In this document: positions 46,756 through 58,415 of the stretch, piece after piece
Layout: the number at the start of each line of letters is the position of its first letter
Position numbering within the stretch: position 1 is the stretch's first letter
DNA from: Nemophila menziesii
Taxonomy: Eukaryota > Streptophyta > Magnoliopsida > Boraginales > Hydrophyllaceae
Reading direction: 5' to 3'
NCBI GenBank assembly: GCA_029959085.1
Contig: JARWIR010000001.1
Location: 69,998,899-70,062,898 of the forward strand
Length of the DNA stretch: 64,000 nt
The notes under the pieces: generated by a model
The model's database searches: none
The model's input: the letters and a program-made list of their open reading frames with translations, nothing else
What the model was told of the DNA's origin: nothing
Made by a program: the position numbers and the translations under genes

Positions 46756-48811
46756 ATGTCTTCGGGTCTTGATAAGAGTTGGATCAAAGCCACCGATCTT
46801 CCGTCGAAAGAATATATTTATGGTGTAACAGATTTTATCGAGTTTGCCGCCAAACAAGATAGTTATAATGACTATATTTTTTGCCCATGTAATAGTTGTT
46901 CGAATAATCGTCGATATCCATTACAAACGGTTCAGCTCACCTTTTAACTAGAGGGGTTATGTCCACGTATGAGGTTTGGACAAAACACGGTGAAGAACTA
47001 GACATTCCCGAAGAAACCGTTCCAAATCAAGAAAATGAAATGTTAAATGCATATGACGATTTGAGAAACAGTTACGATGTTGGTGGACATTCAGGTGATA
47101 CCGTGAAGCAAATCAACCAAGTCGTGGCATTTTTGACGCTATGTTCGAGGAAATAGAGACCGAATTATATCCTGGATCTACAGTGATGAGTTCCTTGAAT
47201 TTCATTGAAAAGATTATGCACAAAAAGGTAAAAAACAAGTGGTCTAACACATCTTTCACCGAGTTATTGGAACTGGTTGGGCGTGTTTTTCCCAAACCTC
47301 ACAATTTGCCTGGGTCTTACAAGGAATGCAACAAGAAGTTGAAAAGTATGGGTATGGGTTACACTACTATAGATGTTTGCTTGAATGATTTTGCCATTTA
47401 TTACAAGGAGAAAGAATCTCTCAACAAGTGTCTGGTATGCAGCGAGTCTAGATATGATCCGAAAAAGGGTAAGAAAGTACCCAATAAAAAGCTTCGTTAT
47501 TTTTCGATTGCCTCGAGGTTGCAGCGTCTATACGCGTCGAAACACACAACCGAAGACATGATATGGCACCATACCGGAAAGAGTACTGATCCAGATGTGT
47601 TGCGTCATCCGGTTGATGGTGATAGTTGAAAGAGATTTGCAGCGCTACATCCCGAGTTTGCTAGCGAACCTCGTAATGTGCTTCTCTTGATTCCCATTTG
47701 GGTCTCGGTATCGATAGTTTTTGTCCTTTCTCTATGCAGAACAACTTGTACAGCATGTGGTCAGTTATATTGACTGTATACAACTTGCCACCGTGGGTAT
47801 GCATGAAGGAACCCACATTTCATCTTTGTTTGTTGATTCCAGGTCCTCGTTCACCCGGTAAGGATATGGATGTCTACCTCCTCCCTATGATAGATGAGTT
47901 GGACGAGTTGTGGGATAAAGGGATCCTTACGTATGATGCCCATACGAAGCAAGAGTTTACGATGAAACTTTGTTTGTTGTCCACGACTAATGATTACCCC
48001 GCTCGGTTATACACTTTAGGATGGTCAGGTCAAAGTTACTTAGCATGTCCCGAATGCATGGATTCTACTCCGTCGTTGAGGGTGAAAAAAGGTGTAGCAT
48101 ATTTTGATCATAGACGATGGTTATCTACGAGACACCGTCTCCGAAGAGACAAAACTTTGTATCCCCATGAAGAAATGAGGGCCCCCAGAGGAAATATAGT
48201 CCAGCAGATATTCAAACAAAGCTAGATGGGTTGCCCATTGTGTTTCCTGTAAACACAAGGATTTTGGGGGCAAAGTGACGAAACAAACGGGTCCTCGCGA
48301 GTTTAACAGGAAGAAGAAGAGTATTTTTTATCCTTACCTTATTCGTCAGAAAATCTGTTAAAACATAACATCGATGTTATGCATTGCGAGAAGAATGTTT
48401 GCGATAGCTTGCTCGGTACAGTTGTAGGACTTGATGGGAAACCCGAACATCAGGAAAGAATTGTGGTTGATAACTAGAGGAGGTAAATCGGTGCTCAAAC
48501 GAGGAAAGTATACGTTGTCTACTGATAAGCGGAAATTATTTCTTGACTGGTTGAAGACACAAAAGTTTCCCAACGGTTTCGCGTCTAGTTTGAGGAATAA
48601 TGTACAAAGCGACACGGGTAAGATTATTGGAATGAAATCCCATGACTGTCACGTAATGATGCAGTATCTTTTTGTGGCTAGTTTACTTGGACTTATAGTG
48701 GACAAAACAATTAGCGATGCAATCATTGGGTTGGCTAATGTGTTTAGAGTCGTTTGTAACAAGAATTTGAGTAGGAAAGAGTTGGAAGCCGGTAAGACGG
48801 GTCGGCGCTAA
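46756..48811 (+). pseudogene. CACTA (En/Spm, TNP2-type) transposase pseudogene
   Basis: N-terminus MSSGLDKSWIKATDLPSKEY, GVTDFIEFAAKQ and FCPCNSCSNN form the transposase-associated domain. Next: FTELLELVGRVFPKPHNLP, YYKEKESLNKCLVCSESRYD, PKKLRYF-like wording; then the tnp2 core: IDSFCPFSMQNNLYSMWSVI, NLPPWVCMKEPTFHLCLLIP, PRSPGKDMDVYLLPMIDEL, LGWSGQSYLACPECM. The end has KHNIDVMHCEKNVCDSLLG and GMKSHDCHVMMQYL. Five frame changes and missing segments make it dead. Length ~690 codons against ~1000 usual. CACTA termini were not found. Confidence 0.92.
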
Positions 48812-49097
48812 AACGCCGATCTATAGTTGTGTAAGATCAGAGTGAAGGGAAGTGCATAAATTCAATTCATTGCAAATAATTTGTAATGGCATCCAACTTG
48901 AGGGACTCAAGTACTTTTCAAATTAAGGCTTATGAGCGTAATTACAAATGTGACAAGGTTGTGGATCACAAACAACTGACCTCCCCTTACCTTAGCCAAA
49001 TTTATTTAGAGACTTTAAGACAAAACAGGCAGTGGGTAACTTCATGATGTTAGTGCATAAGGAATACAATGTCCGTTGAAGCTTGTTACAAACGACT
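48812..49097. other. Short non-coding stretch
   Basis: Contains a small direct repeat (cttcatgatgt...ccgttgaagctt at about 49040 and 49090). Nothing else recognised. Confidence 0.5.
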
Positions 49098-49605
49098 TCA
49101 TGATGTAATGGCCGTTGAAGCTTTCTCTTTTGCTTCGGGTGTAGAGTCTTCGATCTGTAGAGGTTGTGTCGTTTTCTTCACTAAAGATGGATCCTTTTTG
49201 CCCATTGAATCACACACAGCTAGCTGACCTCTCTTCTCTTGACCTGTTTTACCCTTTGAATTGGAACTAAGACTTTTCTTACTTGATTTCTTCTCACTAG
49301 AACCCAATACCTTCCTTTTCTTTATCTTCCTTGCAGTAGATAATGTGTATGTTCTCTTAATCATCTCAATTGACCCCCAACTCAAAGCTTTAACCACTCT
49401 TAAAATTTGAACTCTTGATTATTGGTTGAACAAGCTTTGTTTAGGTTAGGAAAGGTGATTTGATTATGATTCTCTATGTGGGTAAGATGGATTCTTCATG
49501 GATTGGTATGGATTTAAGAAATTGTAGGATGAATTTCTAAAATTTATGCTTTTGATTCTAGGATTCAATGTGTTTTGGTATGATTTGGGTGGTTGAATCT
49601 ATTTG
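49098..49605 (-). pseudogene. Fragment G: start of an env-position ORF with its 5' UTR, inverted
   Basis: ATG at 49364 on minus: MIKRTYTLSTARKIKKRKV, Lys/Ser-rich, comparable to the MTNRT start of A and B. It is preceded by TTGAGTTGGGGGTCAATTGAG, the same motif as in A and B. The 5' part (49380-49605) is homologous to 52990-53165 of element F but in opposite direction, and abuts F's LTR. The central domain is absent. Confidence 0.65.
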
Positions 49606-51080
49606 TGATAATAAAATCTATTTCCGATACATCATTTTAGGTGTATTTATTAGAGTATCGGTCGATTTTCTCATGATTTAGTACACTTTCCTATTTTGTG
49701 TCTTGAATTAATTATTTATTATTTTTAGAGCATATTGTATTTAATTATTTATTTAGTGTGAAGCTTTAGAGATATAAGGTAATTAATTAGAGTCCAATTT
49801 GGTTCCAAGAACCAAAGGAAAGAGGATAAACATGAAAATTGAAGATAAGGAGGTAAAAGCTAAAAATATGGAAAAGGAAAAACTGCCTTAAATCTGAATT
49901 TCACCACCCACGACCACAAATCAGATCATATCTCAAAATCGGTGAGGAATTTTGAAGAACGGTCAAGAGAAAAGTTAACAATCTTTTCGAGAAGATGAAT
50001 TGCGACTACTCATAAGCGTTAATCGGATACGTATTGAAGCTGTTAGAACCAAAACAAAAACGAGGCTGATTCCATGTTTTTGGGCTATGAATTTGAGTTG
50101 GGCTAGGAGTCCAATATTTACCTTTTCCTTCAAGAAAACGAATTAGGTCTTCCTATACACTATAAATACAACCTATTATCATTACAAAAATCATCCTTGG
50201 CCAAACCTTAAGGTCAGGAAGAAGCTTACAACAAGAAGAGAAGTCTGGAAGGAGTTGTGCATCAATTATGTCTCCTTCAACCTTTAATTTTGTAAATCTT
50301 TTCTTTTCTTTCCTTAGTATGAACTAAATTCTATTTAGCTTGAGTTTTAGCATATATGTATGAACCCTAGTTTTGGTTGACATCTATCTAATTTGATTAT
50401 ATTGATGTTTTGATTTCTCTGTTTATGTGTTGGATTTATATTCAGTGTTCTTTATGGTTGCGAACATATAGGATTACCATCATAGCAGTTAGATAACCGG
50501 TATATTTGACTATAGAATTAGCACATAACGTCTAGAATAAGGTTTGATCTGACAATTCAGCCTAACTAGATAGTCAATGGTTTAGTGTATTGCTATTTAA
50601 TCAATTGCAGGAACAGTTTGCTTAGGTTCTTATTGACACAGGTAAACCCTATTTGAAACTACCTAGCGCAATTGAAACCAAACTATTGAAATACTACATG
50701 ATTCATACCTTACATGTTTAGAACGGCAAAACTAGTGGGGATTACTTGCTAATTACTCAAGCTAAACTTTCATACTATCTTCTTTTCTTTTTATTATTTA
50801 TTTTCTGTCTTTTAGTTTATTATTTTAATTTTCCTTTATTGAAAATCAAATAAAAATCTATCTTATGCTTCTTTACCCTTGCGTATTATTATTCTAGCTT
50901 AATTATTTGCACTTGAATATTTGCATAAGTTCTTCTTAACCTTCGTAGTCCCTGAGGGACGAATTCTACTTATTCATTAAAACTTGCATACGATCTGTAT
51001 ACTTGCAGAACCGTGTTCAGCTTAGGGTGTTTATTTGCACCTATTTTATACATCTTTTTATCACACCTTTGTTGACACCA
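49606..51080 (+). repeat. Element F 5' LTR, first ~11 bases lost
   Basis: Text from 'atttgtgata' through 'acatcattttaggtg' matches LTRs I and J; ends ...CCTTTGTTGACACCA at 51080. The terminal TGATGTCTCC is missing, replaced by the inverted fragment G. Confidence 0.8.
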
Positions 51081-51086
51081 AGTTTT

Positions 51087-51104
51087 TGGTGCCGCTGCCG
51101 GGGA
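51087..51104 (+). promoter_or_regulatory. Element F primer binding site
   Basis: TGGTGCCGCTGCCGGGGA, tRNA-Asp type with two changes. Confidence 0.8.
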
Positions 51105-51204
51105 CTACATCGTTAGTCCTTGTGCAATTATCTAGTGCTTATATTTTAGTTAGTTCTATTTTACGCTTTTTTTTTTAGTTTTAGTTTTACAGATTTTTTC
51201 CAGG

Positions 51205-52330
51205 CGAGAGCAGATTTGTTAGGAAAGGAAAGTTTCATATTACTAGATCCTGCAGAAGCTAATACAATTATGGATGAGATAGACCAGCAACTCGCTGAAT
51301 TACGCAAACTAGCGCGAGAAATTGCTCAGGGAAATCTAGTACATACCTCACCTTCATGTCCTAGTTGTGGAGCAAGAGATCACGCGTGGGAGAATTGCAT
51401 GAATAATCCAGCTTCAATTTCCTTATTCCAAGAAACCATTATTATGATGGTTATTATCAATCTCAAGGAAATTACGCTAATTATCAGCCCCCACAGAATA
51501 ATAATTGGGTCGGGAATCAACAGACGTATTATCAACCGCGACCACAATCTTATTATCCTCCACAACCTATCTATCAAGAGGCGCCGAGTTATAATGAAGC
51601 TTATCAAGAACCACTTTCCTATTCAATGCAGCAAACCATACAAGAGCAACCTTCGAGTTTGAACTCAAGCATGGCTAAGATGATGAACCTAGTGGAAGAA
51701 GATATGAAGACTAGCCAACAAGAATTCCAAACCCAATCCAAGGTGCTTAAGAATCTTGAGCATACAATGTCACAAATGGTGAATAAACTTCAAATCTTTG
51801 CAAAAAAGGCAACTCCCAAGTGATACTAATGCTCTAGAAGATGATGTTTGTCATGCAATTGAATTAAGAAGTGGAAAACAATTACCTCCACCTAGAGTAA
51901 AACCAGAACCAACCTCTATTACTGAGAAAGTGGTTGAAGAAACAATTAGAAACAAGGTTGAAGAGGTAATTGAACAAACAAGTGTCCTAGAGAAGACACA
52001 TGAAAAGAAAGAGAGCCCAGTGGTAACCAACACACGTCCTCCTCCACCATTCCCGTCACGTTGTCAGAAATCAGAACAATGAAAAAGAATTCAAGAAGTT
52101 CCTTGACATGGTGAACGAGTTAAAAATCAACATCCTGTTTGTAGAAGCTCTCACAAGAATAACAAAATATCGTAAATTCATGAAGTACATTCTTTCTAAC
52201 AAACGAGAGACAAATGGTTTGCCAGAGGAGTGCAAATCTACTAATGAAATAGAGTTACCACAAGACGCGCAACCACCCCAGAACTTATGGATGAAACCAT
52301 CCATTGCTACAAAGAATTGATCTGAAAAGT
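51205..52330 (+). pseudogene. Element F gag C-terminal remnant
   Basis: The leader runs into the end of gag: the large N-terminal gag domain is deleted. Visible: FILLDPAEANTIMDEID, zinc knuckle CPSCGARDHAWENC, a Gln/Tyr/Pro-rich stretch in another frame, coiled coil (SSMAKMMNLVEED-like), IELRSGKQLPPPR, TRPPPPFPSR, and the LPEECKS phrase that precedes protease in the other elements. Protease and pol are absent. Confidence 0.85.
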
Positions 52331-52400
52331 TCATGGGAGTGAAAGGCAAGGGATTTAAATTTCGTCAATCTTAATCGAGGTAACATGTCTAACTTTAAAA

Positions 52401-52415
52401 GACGTTAAACAAAAG
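52401..52415 (+). promoter_or_regulatory. Conserved post-pol element of F
   Basis: GACGTTAAACAAAAG, kept although all of pol is deleted. Confidence 0.7.
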
Positions 52416-52607
52416 TGCTATACGGGAGACAACCCGTAGTTTCTCTTATGTTTTCATGTTTTTATGTTTTTAATTCATGTTTAGTTTAGTTATTTTTAGT
52501 TGATATTGCATATTTGAGGAAGGTATTAGTGTTTTTGATGTTTAGGTGCTAAAGAAATCGAATTTGGGAGGAAAAAAAAAAATTCGAAAAATTCAGATGA
52601 CACCCCA

Positions 52608-52852
52608 GGTATACCGTACCTCACCGGCGGTATACCGTAGGTCAGGAAACCCGAGCCCATGGGTGTCACCACGCGTTTAATGCCGAGAGGTCAAATTTTA
52701 AGAGATGACAACTCCGGTATACCGGGTCATATCTCCGGTATATCGGAGGGAGGAAACACGAGCCCACAGGTGCGAGTCACGTGTTCTATGCCGAGAGGTA
52801 ACTTTTGAAAGCAAGTAGCTCCGGTCTACCAGGCCCCTTGGCCGGTATACCG
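52608..52852 (+). repeat. Paired-palindrome cluster of element F
   Basis: GGTATACC-centred palindromes in three pairs. GGTATACC starts at 52608 and 52629; CCGGTATACCGG at 52714 pairs with a near copy at 52735; CCGG starts at 52821 and 52842. Step within each pair is exactly 21 bp; pairs recur every 107-108 bp within a tandem repeat that also carries 'cacgcgtttaatgccgagaggt'-type text. Confidence 0.88.
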
Positions 52853-52899
52853 CCCGATCCCGCTGGAGAGAGAAAAAAAATCGCGTTTTTAAGGTTATA

Positions 52900-53165
52900 A
52901 GGGAGAGGAGGTTGCTCTATTATGAATTTTTCAATCCTTAAGCTTCTCCTTCTTCCCCAAACCTCTCCCAACTCTATGGAAGCTTCATCAAACCTTCCCT
53001 AATCATCAAAACACTACCCAATCACCATAAAAACACATCCAATCCGTTCACTACATCATTACAAAGAAGATTCAACCACCCATATCATACCAAAACACAT
53101 TGAATCCAAGAATCAAAAGCTTAAATTTCAGAAATTCATCCTATAATTTCTTAGATCCATATGAA
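52900..53165 (+). other. Element F non-coding region upstream of the lost env-position ORF
   Basis: Homologous to the inverted fragment G (49380-49605): 'attcaaccaccca.atcataccaaaacacattgaatcc' split over 53070-53107. The ORF itself is not found; element F has no visible 3' LTR. Confidence 0.6.
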
Positions 53166-54249
53166 GAGTCAATTTCACACCATTCTCGTACCATATGAAG
53201 AGTCACGTACCAGAAGAACTTCATGAAGAAGATTGTTACGTGTCGTTTCAAACCTCGTGAAGATACATATCACGTACGTCACTAACGATTATCTCTATCT
53301 CTCGCTCACTATATATTTTTATATATATGTGTATTGTAATCCTGAGAAATTCAATTTGTTTTCAATCTTTTCTTTTGATTACTAGATTGATAGGTTCGAG
53401 TTTTCAAGTTTGGCATCGGATATTAGAGGTTACTCAGCCGGTAACGTAGTTTTATCATCTTCGAGTTAACTTAGTTGAATTGAATGATTTTGTGAGAATG
53501 TTTTGTTTATATACAAGTGAGCCTCCCTAAAGTATACTCTTGATTTATTCGGAGTTATCGGAAATTAGCGGCAACTCAGCTGGTAATGTATACTTAGCGT
53601 CTCGTTTTATGTCTAAAGATGTATTTGTGATCATGATATGCATATATAGTTGTACTAAGAACTAATGAGAAAAAATGGTTTACTTTATCTATTTTTCGTA
53701 TGTGCATATATATAAGTAACTTATTCACGACTTAGGTAACTTTAGTGAATAATTGCACTCTAATTTCGTGTATAGTGTGTATCCGTATAGACATATATAT
53801 ATGATTTTAATATGTGCGTATTTCTTCTTTTCTTAAACTTTAGTTTCCTATTTTAGATATTTTCTAGTCAAGTCTTGAAAATCATCTTAAATCTACTTGA
53901 CTAAAATTCAAATATTCGTGCACTCATATTTGCGCGCTCGTATTTGAATATAATTTGAAACAAATATAGAATTGCCGCACACACATAAAGGCATACTTTC
54001 ATGTGTCGAACACGTGCACACGAGAGTCCACAAGACAAATCTGGAAGTGTACATATACAAAGCAAAATTGTATATAGTTTTGACAAATATATCCCACCGA
54101 GCCAGGTATATATACGAAAAAACCCCAAGAAATTTATAATATTGCGAAAATCTTCCCAAATTTGACTCTGTTTAATTTACGTTAGTTGTTGGATTATACA
54201 AGGAAGTGAAATCCGCTAACACTAGCGGATTCCTTCTTGGAAGCTCAAG
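53166..54249. other. AT-rich stretch, mostly unrecognised
   Basis: A loose direct repeat 'aggttactcagccggtaacgta' / 'gcggcaactcagctggtaatgta' occurs near 53426 and 53569. Upstream sequence near 54200 may belong to the kinase fragment that follows. No tRNA or ORF supported. Confidence 0.4.
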
Positions 54250-54584
54250 AGGCAAAAGTTCATTAAGTTAGCATCGAAGTGTGTGAAATACGAACCTAAT
54301 GAGCGGCCTGGAATAGAATACATAATCTCAAAACTTGCTACACTCCAGAAGAAAACAAGGGTAAGTTTTTCTCTTTCGTATATTTTAACGAGGGGTAGTT
54401 TAGTATTTTTCTTTAAATTAAACTGATATTGAGGTAAATTAAATTGGGGATTCCATCAAGAGTATTAATGGGGATTAGACGACCAGATGAAATTTTAGGG
54501 TTATCTCCGTTCAGGGAGATGTGCGTGAAAAGAGACTACACATCTATGCACAAGTTTTTGGTGAAGCTTGGGTATAAAGATTAA
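54250..54584 (+). pseudogene. BSK-like receptor-kinase family gene fragment, two exons
   Basis: Exon at 54250-54360: FIKLASKCVKYEPNERPG and YIISKLATLQKKTR, the end of the kinase domain of plant brassinosteroid-signalling kinases (LAS.C..YEP.eRP...LQ). GT donor (gtaagt) at 54361. Second exon ~54450-54584: IPSRVLMGI, LSPFREMCVKRDYTSMHKFL and VKLGYKD, the start of the TPR part of the family (LSPLGEAC.R.DLTAIHEIL.K.GYKD). An in-frame TAA follows GYKD at 54582. The upstream kinase core is missing. The intron is kept, so this is a DNA-level fragment. Confidence 0.8.
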
Positions 54585-54838
54585 AACGAAGATAATGCTA
54601 AGGTTAGTGAAAACTGTATGATATTTTTGCATTTCAGCTCCTCGTGGTTTACGATAAGTGCGCGTTTACCTCTAATGTGATATCAAAATTACACTTTACA
54701 GCTAGTGGTCTTATAATAATGCACACACCCCTCCTTTTTATTCAAAATTGCACCATCCTCAAGGCCCACAGAGCCAGGTGTTTTTGTTTGGGTGGGGGGC
54801 AAGTGGTCCGATTTTTTTCTTAGTTAGTCTCACTTTAT
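54585..54838. other. Non-coding stretch, nothing recognised
   Basis: A possible splice acceptor (catttcag) near 54637 is followed by no clear coding similarity. From 54760 it has 'gggtggggggcaagtggtccg', in the style of the MITE-like element at 3949. Confidence 0.4.
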
Positions 54839-54985
54839 GTCCCTATATTATGCAAAAAAGTCACTATAGGTCCCTAAATTATGAAAAAAAGTCACTATAT
54901 GTCCCTAAATTATGCAAAACAGTCACTATAGGTCCCTACAATATGCAAAAATTGCACTATATGGCCCTATATTATGCAAAAAAGG
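54839..54985. repeat. 31-bp tandem repeat, about 4.7 units
   Basis: Unit 'gtccctaaattatgcaaaa..agtcactatag' written with small changes; period 31 bp. Confidence 0.85.
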
Positions 54986-55439
54986 TAAAAATGTAGTTAC
55001 CTTGAAAACGTTGCAAGAAGTTTCAATAGCAAAGAAATCAACAAAGAATGTCGCTTAAAAAAATAGACTATTTGTTCTTTGTTCTTTGTTCTTTGTGTAA
55101 TTTGTATGAACATCTTAATCATTGTAATACTATGATGTTTTTTTGGATAGACTACGGATCTAATTTAAGGTTTTGGATAGAAAAGTGTTGAATCGTTGTT
55201 TTTAATGTAATGTTTTGGATATAATATTTTTAGATTGGTAGGTGTTTTATGTTTTGGTTGGTATTGTGTTTTGTAGATGTTATGGTTATGGTTAGTGAAA
55301 TAGGGAAAGGTTGCTGTGTATTAATTCAATGGTTTTTATTGAAATTTGCAGATGAAATACTTTTTTGATTTACTTTTTGTCCACTTTATTAGTGACACGT
55401 ATAGCACATAATGTATAAGGTTATGGACCACTTGCCTTT
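54986..55439. other. AT-rich stretch, nothing recognised
   Basis: Includes ttgttctttg repeated three times near 55072. No coding similarity. Confidence 0.4.
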
Positions 55440-55905
55440 AAATATTGTGAGAATATATATTTGAAATGTAGTCCTTGTATAACCCTGAATTTGCAATACA
55501 GGCCCTATATAACTATGAATTTGTGATTTAGGACCCCACTAATAATATTATTGCATTTATGCCCCTGTGTGATAAAAAATTGCAATTTAAGGCCCACCTA
55601 TGATATAATTGCAATTCAGTCCCTATATAACCATGAAATTTTAGTTTAGGACCCTAAGAGATGATATAATTACATTTAAACCCCTTGTGTAATCAAGAAA
55701 TTACAATTCAGGACCCACCTAAGATACAATTTCATTTTAGTCCCTATACAATCATGAAATTGCAATCTAGAAAAATAATAGAAGATACAATTGCATTTCA
55801 GCCCTTATTTGATCAAGAAAGTGCAATTCAGGGCCCACCTATGATATAATTGCATCTCACACCCTAAATAACCATAAATTGCAATCTAGAACCCTACTAA
55901 TGATA
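55440..55905. repeat. Diverged tandem array with alternating unit types
   Basis: Units of ~57 bp alternate: type 1 has 'gtccctatataaccatgaaattgcaat', type 2 'cccctgtgtgatcaagaaattgcaatt', each ending in 'gatataattgcattt'. About four double units. It stops where the copia LTR begins. Confidence 0.75.
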
Positions 55906-55909
55906 AAAT

Positions 55910-57574
55910 TGAAGGAATTGCAATACCGATTATATCAAATATACGCAGCAGAAAATAATACATATTGCAATTCTAAAGCCAATCTAGTTGCGATTTAAGA
56001 ATTTAAAGAAAAGTGTTTCGATTGCGTACCTTTTTGGATTTATATGAGAATTGAATTGACTAACCCAACTTTAAAAACTTGAAGCCTCCGCGCTTTGCAC
56101 ACCGAGTTTGATTCTTACTTTAGAAACACTTCTGATTTGGAGAGAGACCATTCTGCCTTCTATGTGTTTTTCTTTTTCAAAAGAGAAAACTGAAAAGAAT
56201 TATATTAGTATAATGGAACCTCATTATACATATAATAAATTTAGAGGAAAAACAAAGAGACATGAGATGAAAAGTCAGAAACGTATAATGGAAATTGATT
56301 ATCCTAATAATTAGTCCACTGCCGACTTGTGAAATGGACTTGGATCTTTTACATTATAAAAATGACTTGACTAGCCAAGCGGTTACTAACACATTTCCTA
56401 CTCTTGGAGGTCAGTGGTTCAATCCACAAACTTGTCAATTTTCCTTTTCTCTTTTGTCTTCGTTCGGTCTTATATAATAATATTAATTTGTGCTAGCAAA
56501 TTAATATACTAATATTTCAAGTATATAATTAATTCATATTTATTATCTAATAATAAAAAATTATTTAACAACATGAAGCAAGATCAATGCACTCGTTAGT
56601 GTGCGACTACATGGGTTCATCGTTAAACCAGTAGTAGTTAACTTAATTAACTAATAATCGAGGTTGACGTCTAACAACATTCCCAACAACCGGATAACGT
56701 GAAGTAACTCTGTACAAAGAACCCGGTAAAGGATCATACACGTAATCCCTCTATCTTTACAGCTCCGGATTATCCTGGGATATGGTATAACTGTCAAATC
56801 CCATTAGAAAATCAACTATGTTACACGTCGATTATCAACGATTGACGAATGACCTAACAATATCCTTTCTTCATTCATTCTATCACCTTGGCCAAGGATT
56901 TAATACAATCATTATAATCTCATGACATCGTAGAGCTTAAACTCTTTACCTAGAGTTGATAGATTCCATCTTGACTCATCTCTAGGAGCATATATACTTA
57001 GCTATGTCCAGTATCTTTTCAACTAGCATTATGACACACTAGTAGTCCAGTATCAAAACACAACAAGCATATACACAACTATAGTGATTATATCTGGTCA
57101 AAGGATTAAAAGCTTAAAGTTCCTTATAGAGATTAACACACTTGACAATTCAAGGTAATTAACCATTAGGAATCTCTAGTTTTAATCGGTTCGATAATCG
57201 CATCTCTATATGCATTATTTATGCACCTAACTCGGTAAACAAGAACTACCGATATTCATCCAATAAATACTCATTAGCTACATATCAATCTAACCGGAAC
57301 ATCGAGGTCCTAGCTCGATGATCCTACGATTATGAACAAGTTTATATTAAGTCCTATGAGCAAGATTCTCATTAACATAACACCTTATGATATCTATTTT
57401 ATAACTTAATCGAGGATCTACTTGTAGATGAATACCATAATCATAAAATCTTGCCATAGATTCAAGGAAACAATTCCTTTCAATCAATACTATAGGGATA
57501 ACTATTATCGTGTACAGTAAACACTTGTGTTCATTTCATTACAAGACGATCGGGGCTAGCGCATAATTCCAACA
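55910..57574 (-). repeat. Ty1/copia 3' LTR
   Basis: On minus TGTTGGAATTATGCGC (57574 down) to GCAATTCCTTCA (55910); the ends pair over 8 of 10 bases. Preceded by a purine-rich CCAAGTGGGAGAT tract (about 57576-57588), the usual copia PPT. Confidence 0.8.
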
Positions 57575-58415
57575 ATCTCCCACTTGGCCTAGACCCAATC
57601 GTTCAAGTATCATAATCTCATCACCATATTTCTCATCAATCTCATTTGATGGAAACACGTAGGTGAATAGATCTATACCGTTTTCCCTTTCCTTTTACTT
57701 ATCAAATATGAATATCTTCATGTTTAATTAGTTCTCAAATCATGATAATACTGTAGAATTTGTTTGGATTTATAGTGTGGTCTAGGTTTATTAGATCATA
57801 CAATATCTCGGATATTGTCATTGTATAAAGAAACAAATTTCTTTATTGTAGAGACTACACTATGTTCATATAAGAACTCTTTTATCCAAACAACCTGTAT
57901 AGTTGCATATTATGCTGCTATATATTTTGCATTTAGTAACCAAAATCAGCTATAGTATCTTGATTGGAATTATTCCAATTCAATTCTCCTTTATATAGAC
58001 ACAACTGAATGTTAATTTTCTATCATCCATGTTTGAATCAAAACAATCCTCTATATACACAATTAGCTACAATTTATATTCTCCACAAATGAGGAATTGG
58101 TCCTGGTATTTCATGAATAACCGTCGGAGAATTTATCCTTCAAAAATTCTCGTAGGGCGGCCTTACCCATGTTATTCATATAGGTGGTCTCTTGTTGATT
58201 ATTCTACATTACTCTATCTTATATTATCGAAGATACAAGAACCATTAAAAGTTTAACTTATCCTTCACTTTTACAAGTAGCACTGTTTAATTTTGTCCTA
58301 GGAATGGTTTTGGGAGGTCTCCCCACAGTGCCTCGCACCAAGTTGCAGTTTCATGATCCAGTTTTCCCTTTGAACCTAGATTGTGGGATCTCCACTCTGC
58401 TAGGTAGGTTTCCCA
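57575..58415 (-). other. Copia PPT and 3' non-coding region
   Basis: PPT at 57576-57588, then AT-rich sequence between it and the pol stop at 58416. No further ORF. Confidence 0.6.

Noticed and set aside
53900..54160. Two overlapping minus ORFs with Cys/Tyr-rich content
   Set aside because: No homology recognised and frames overlap; likely chance in AT-rich DNA.
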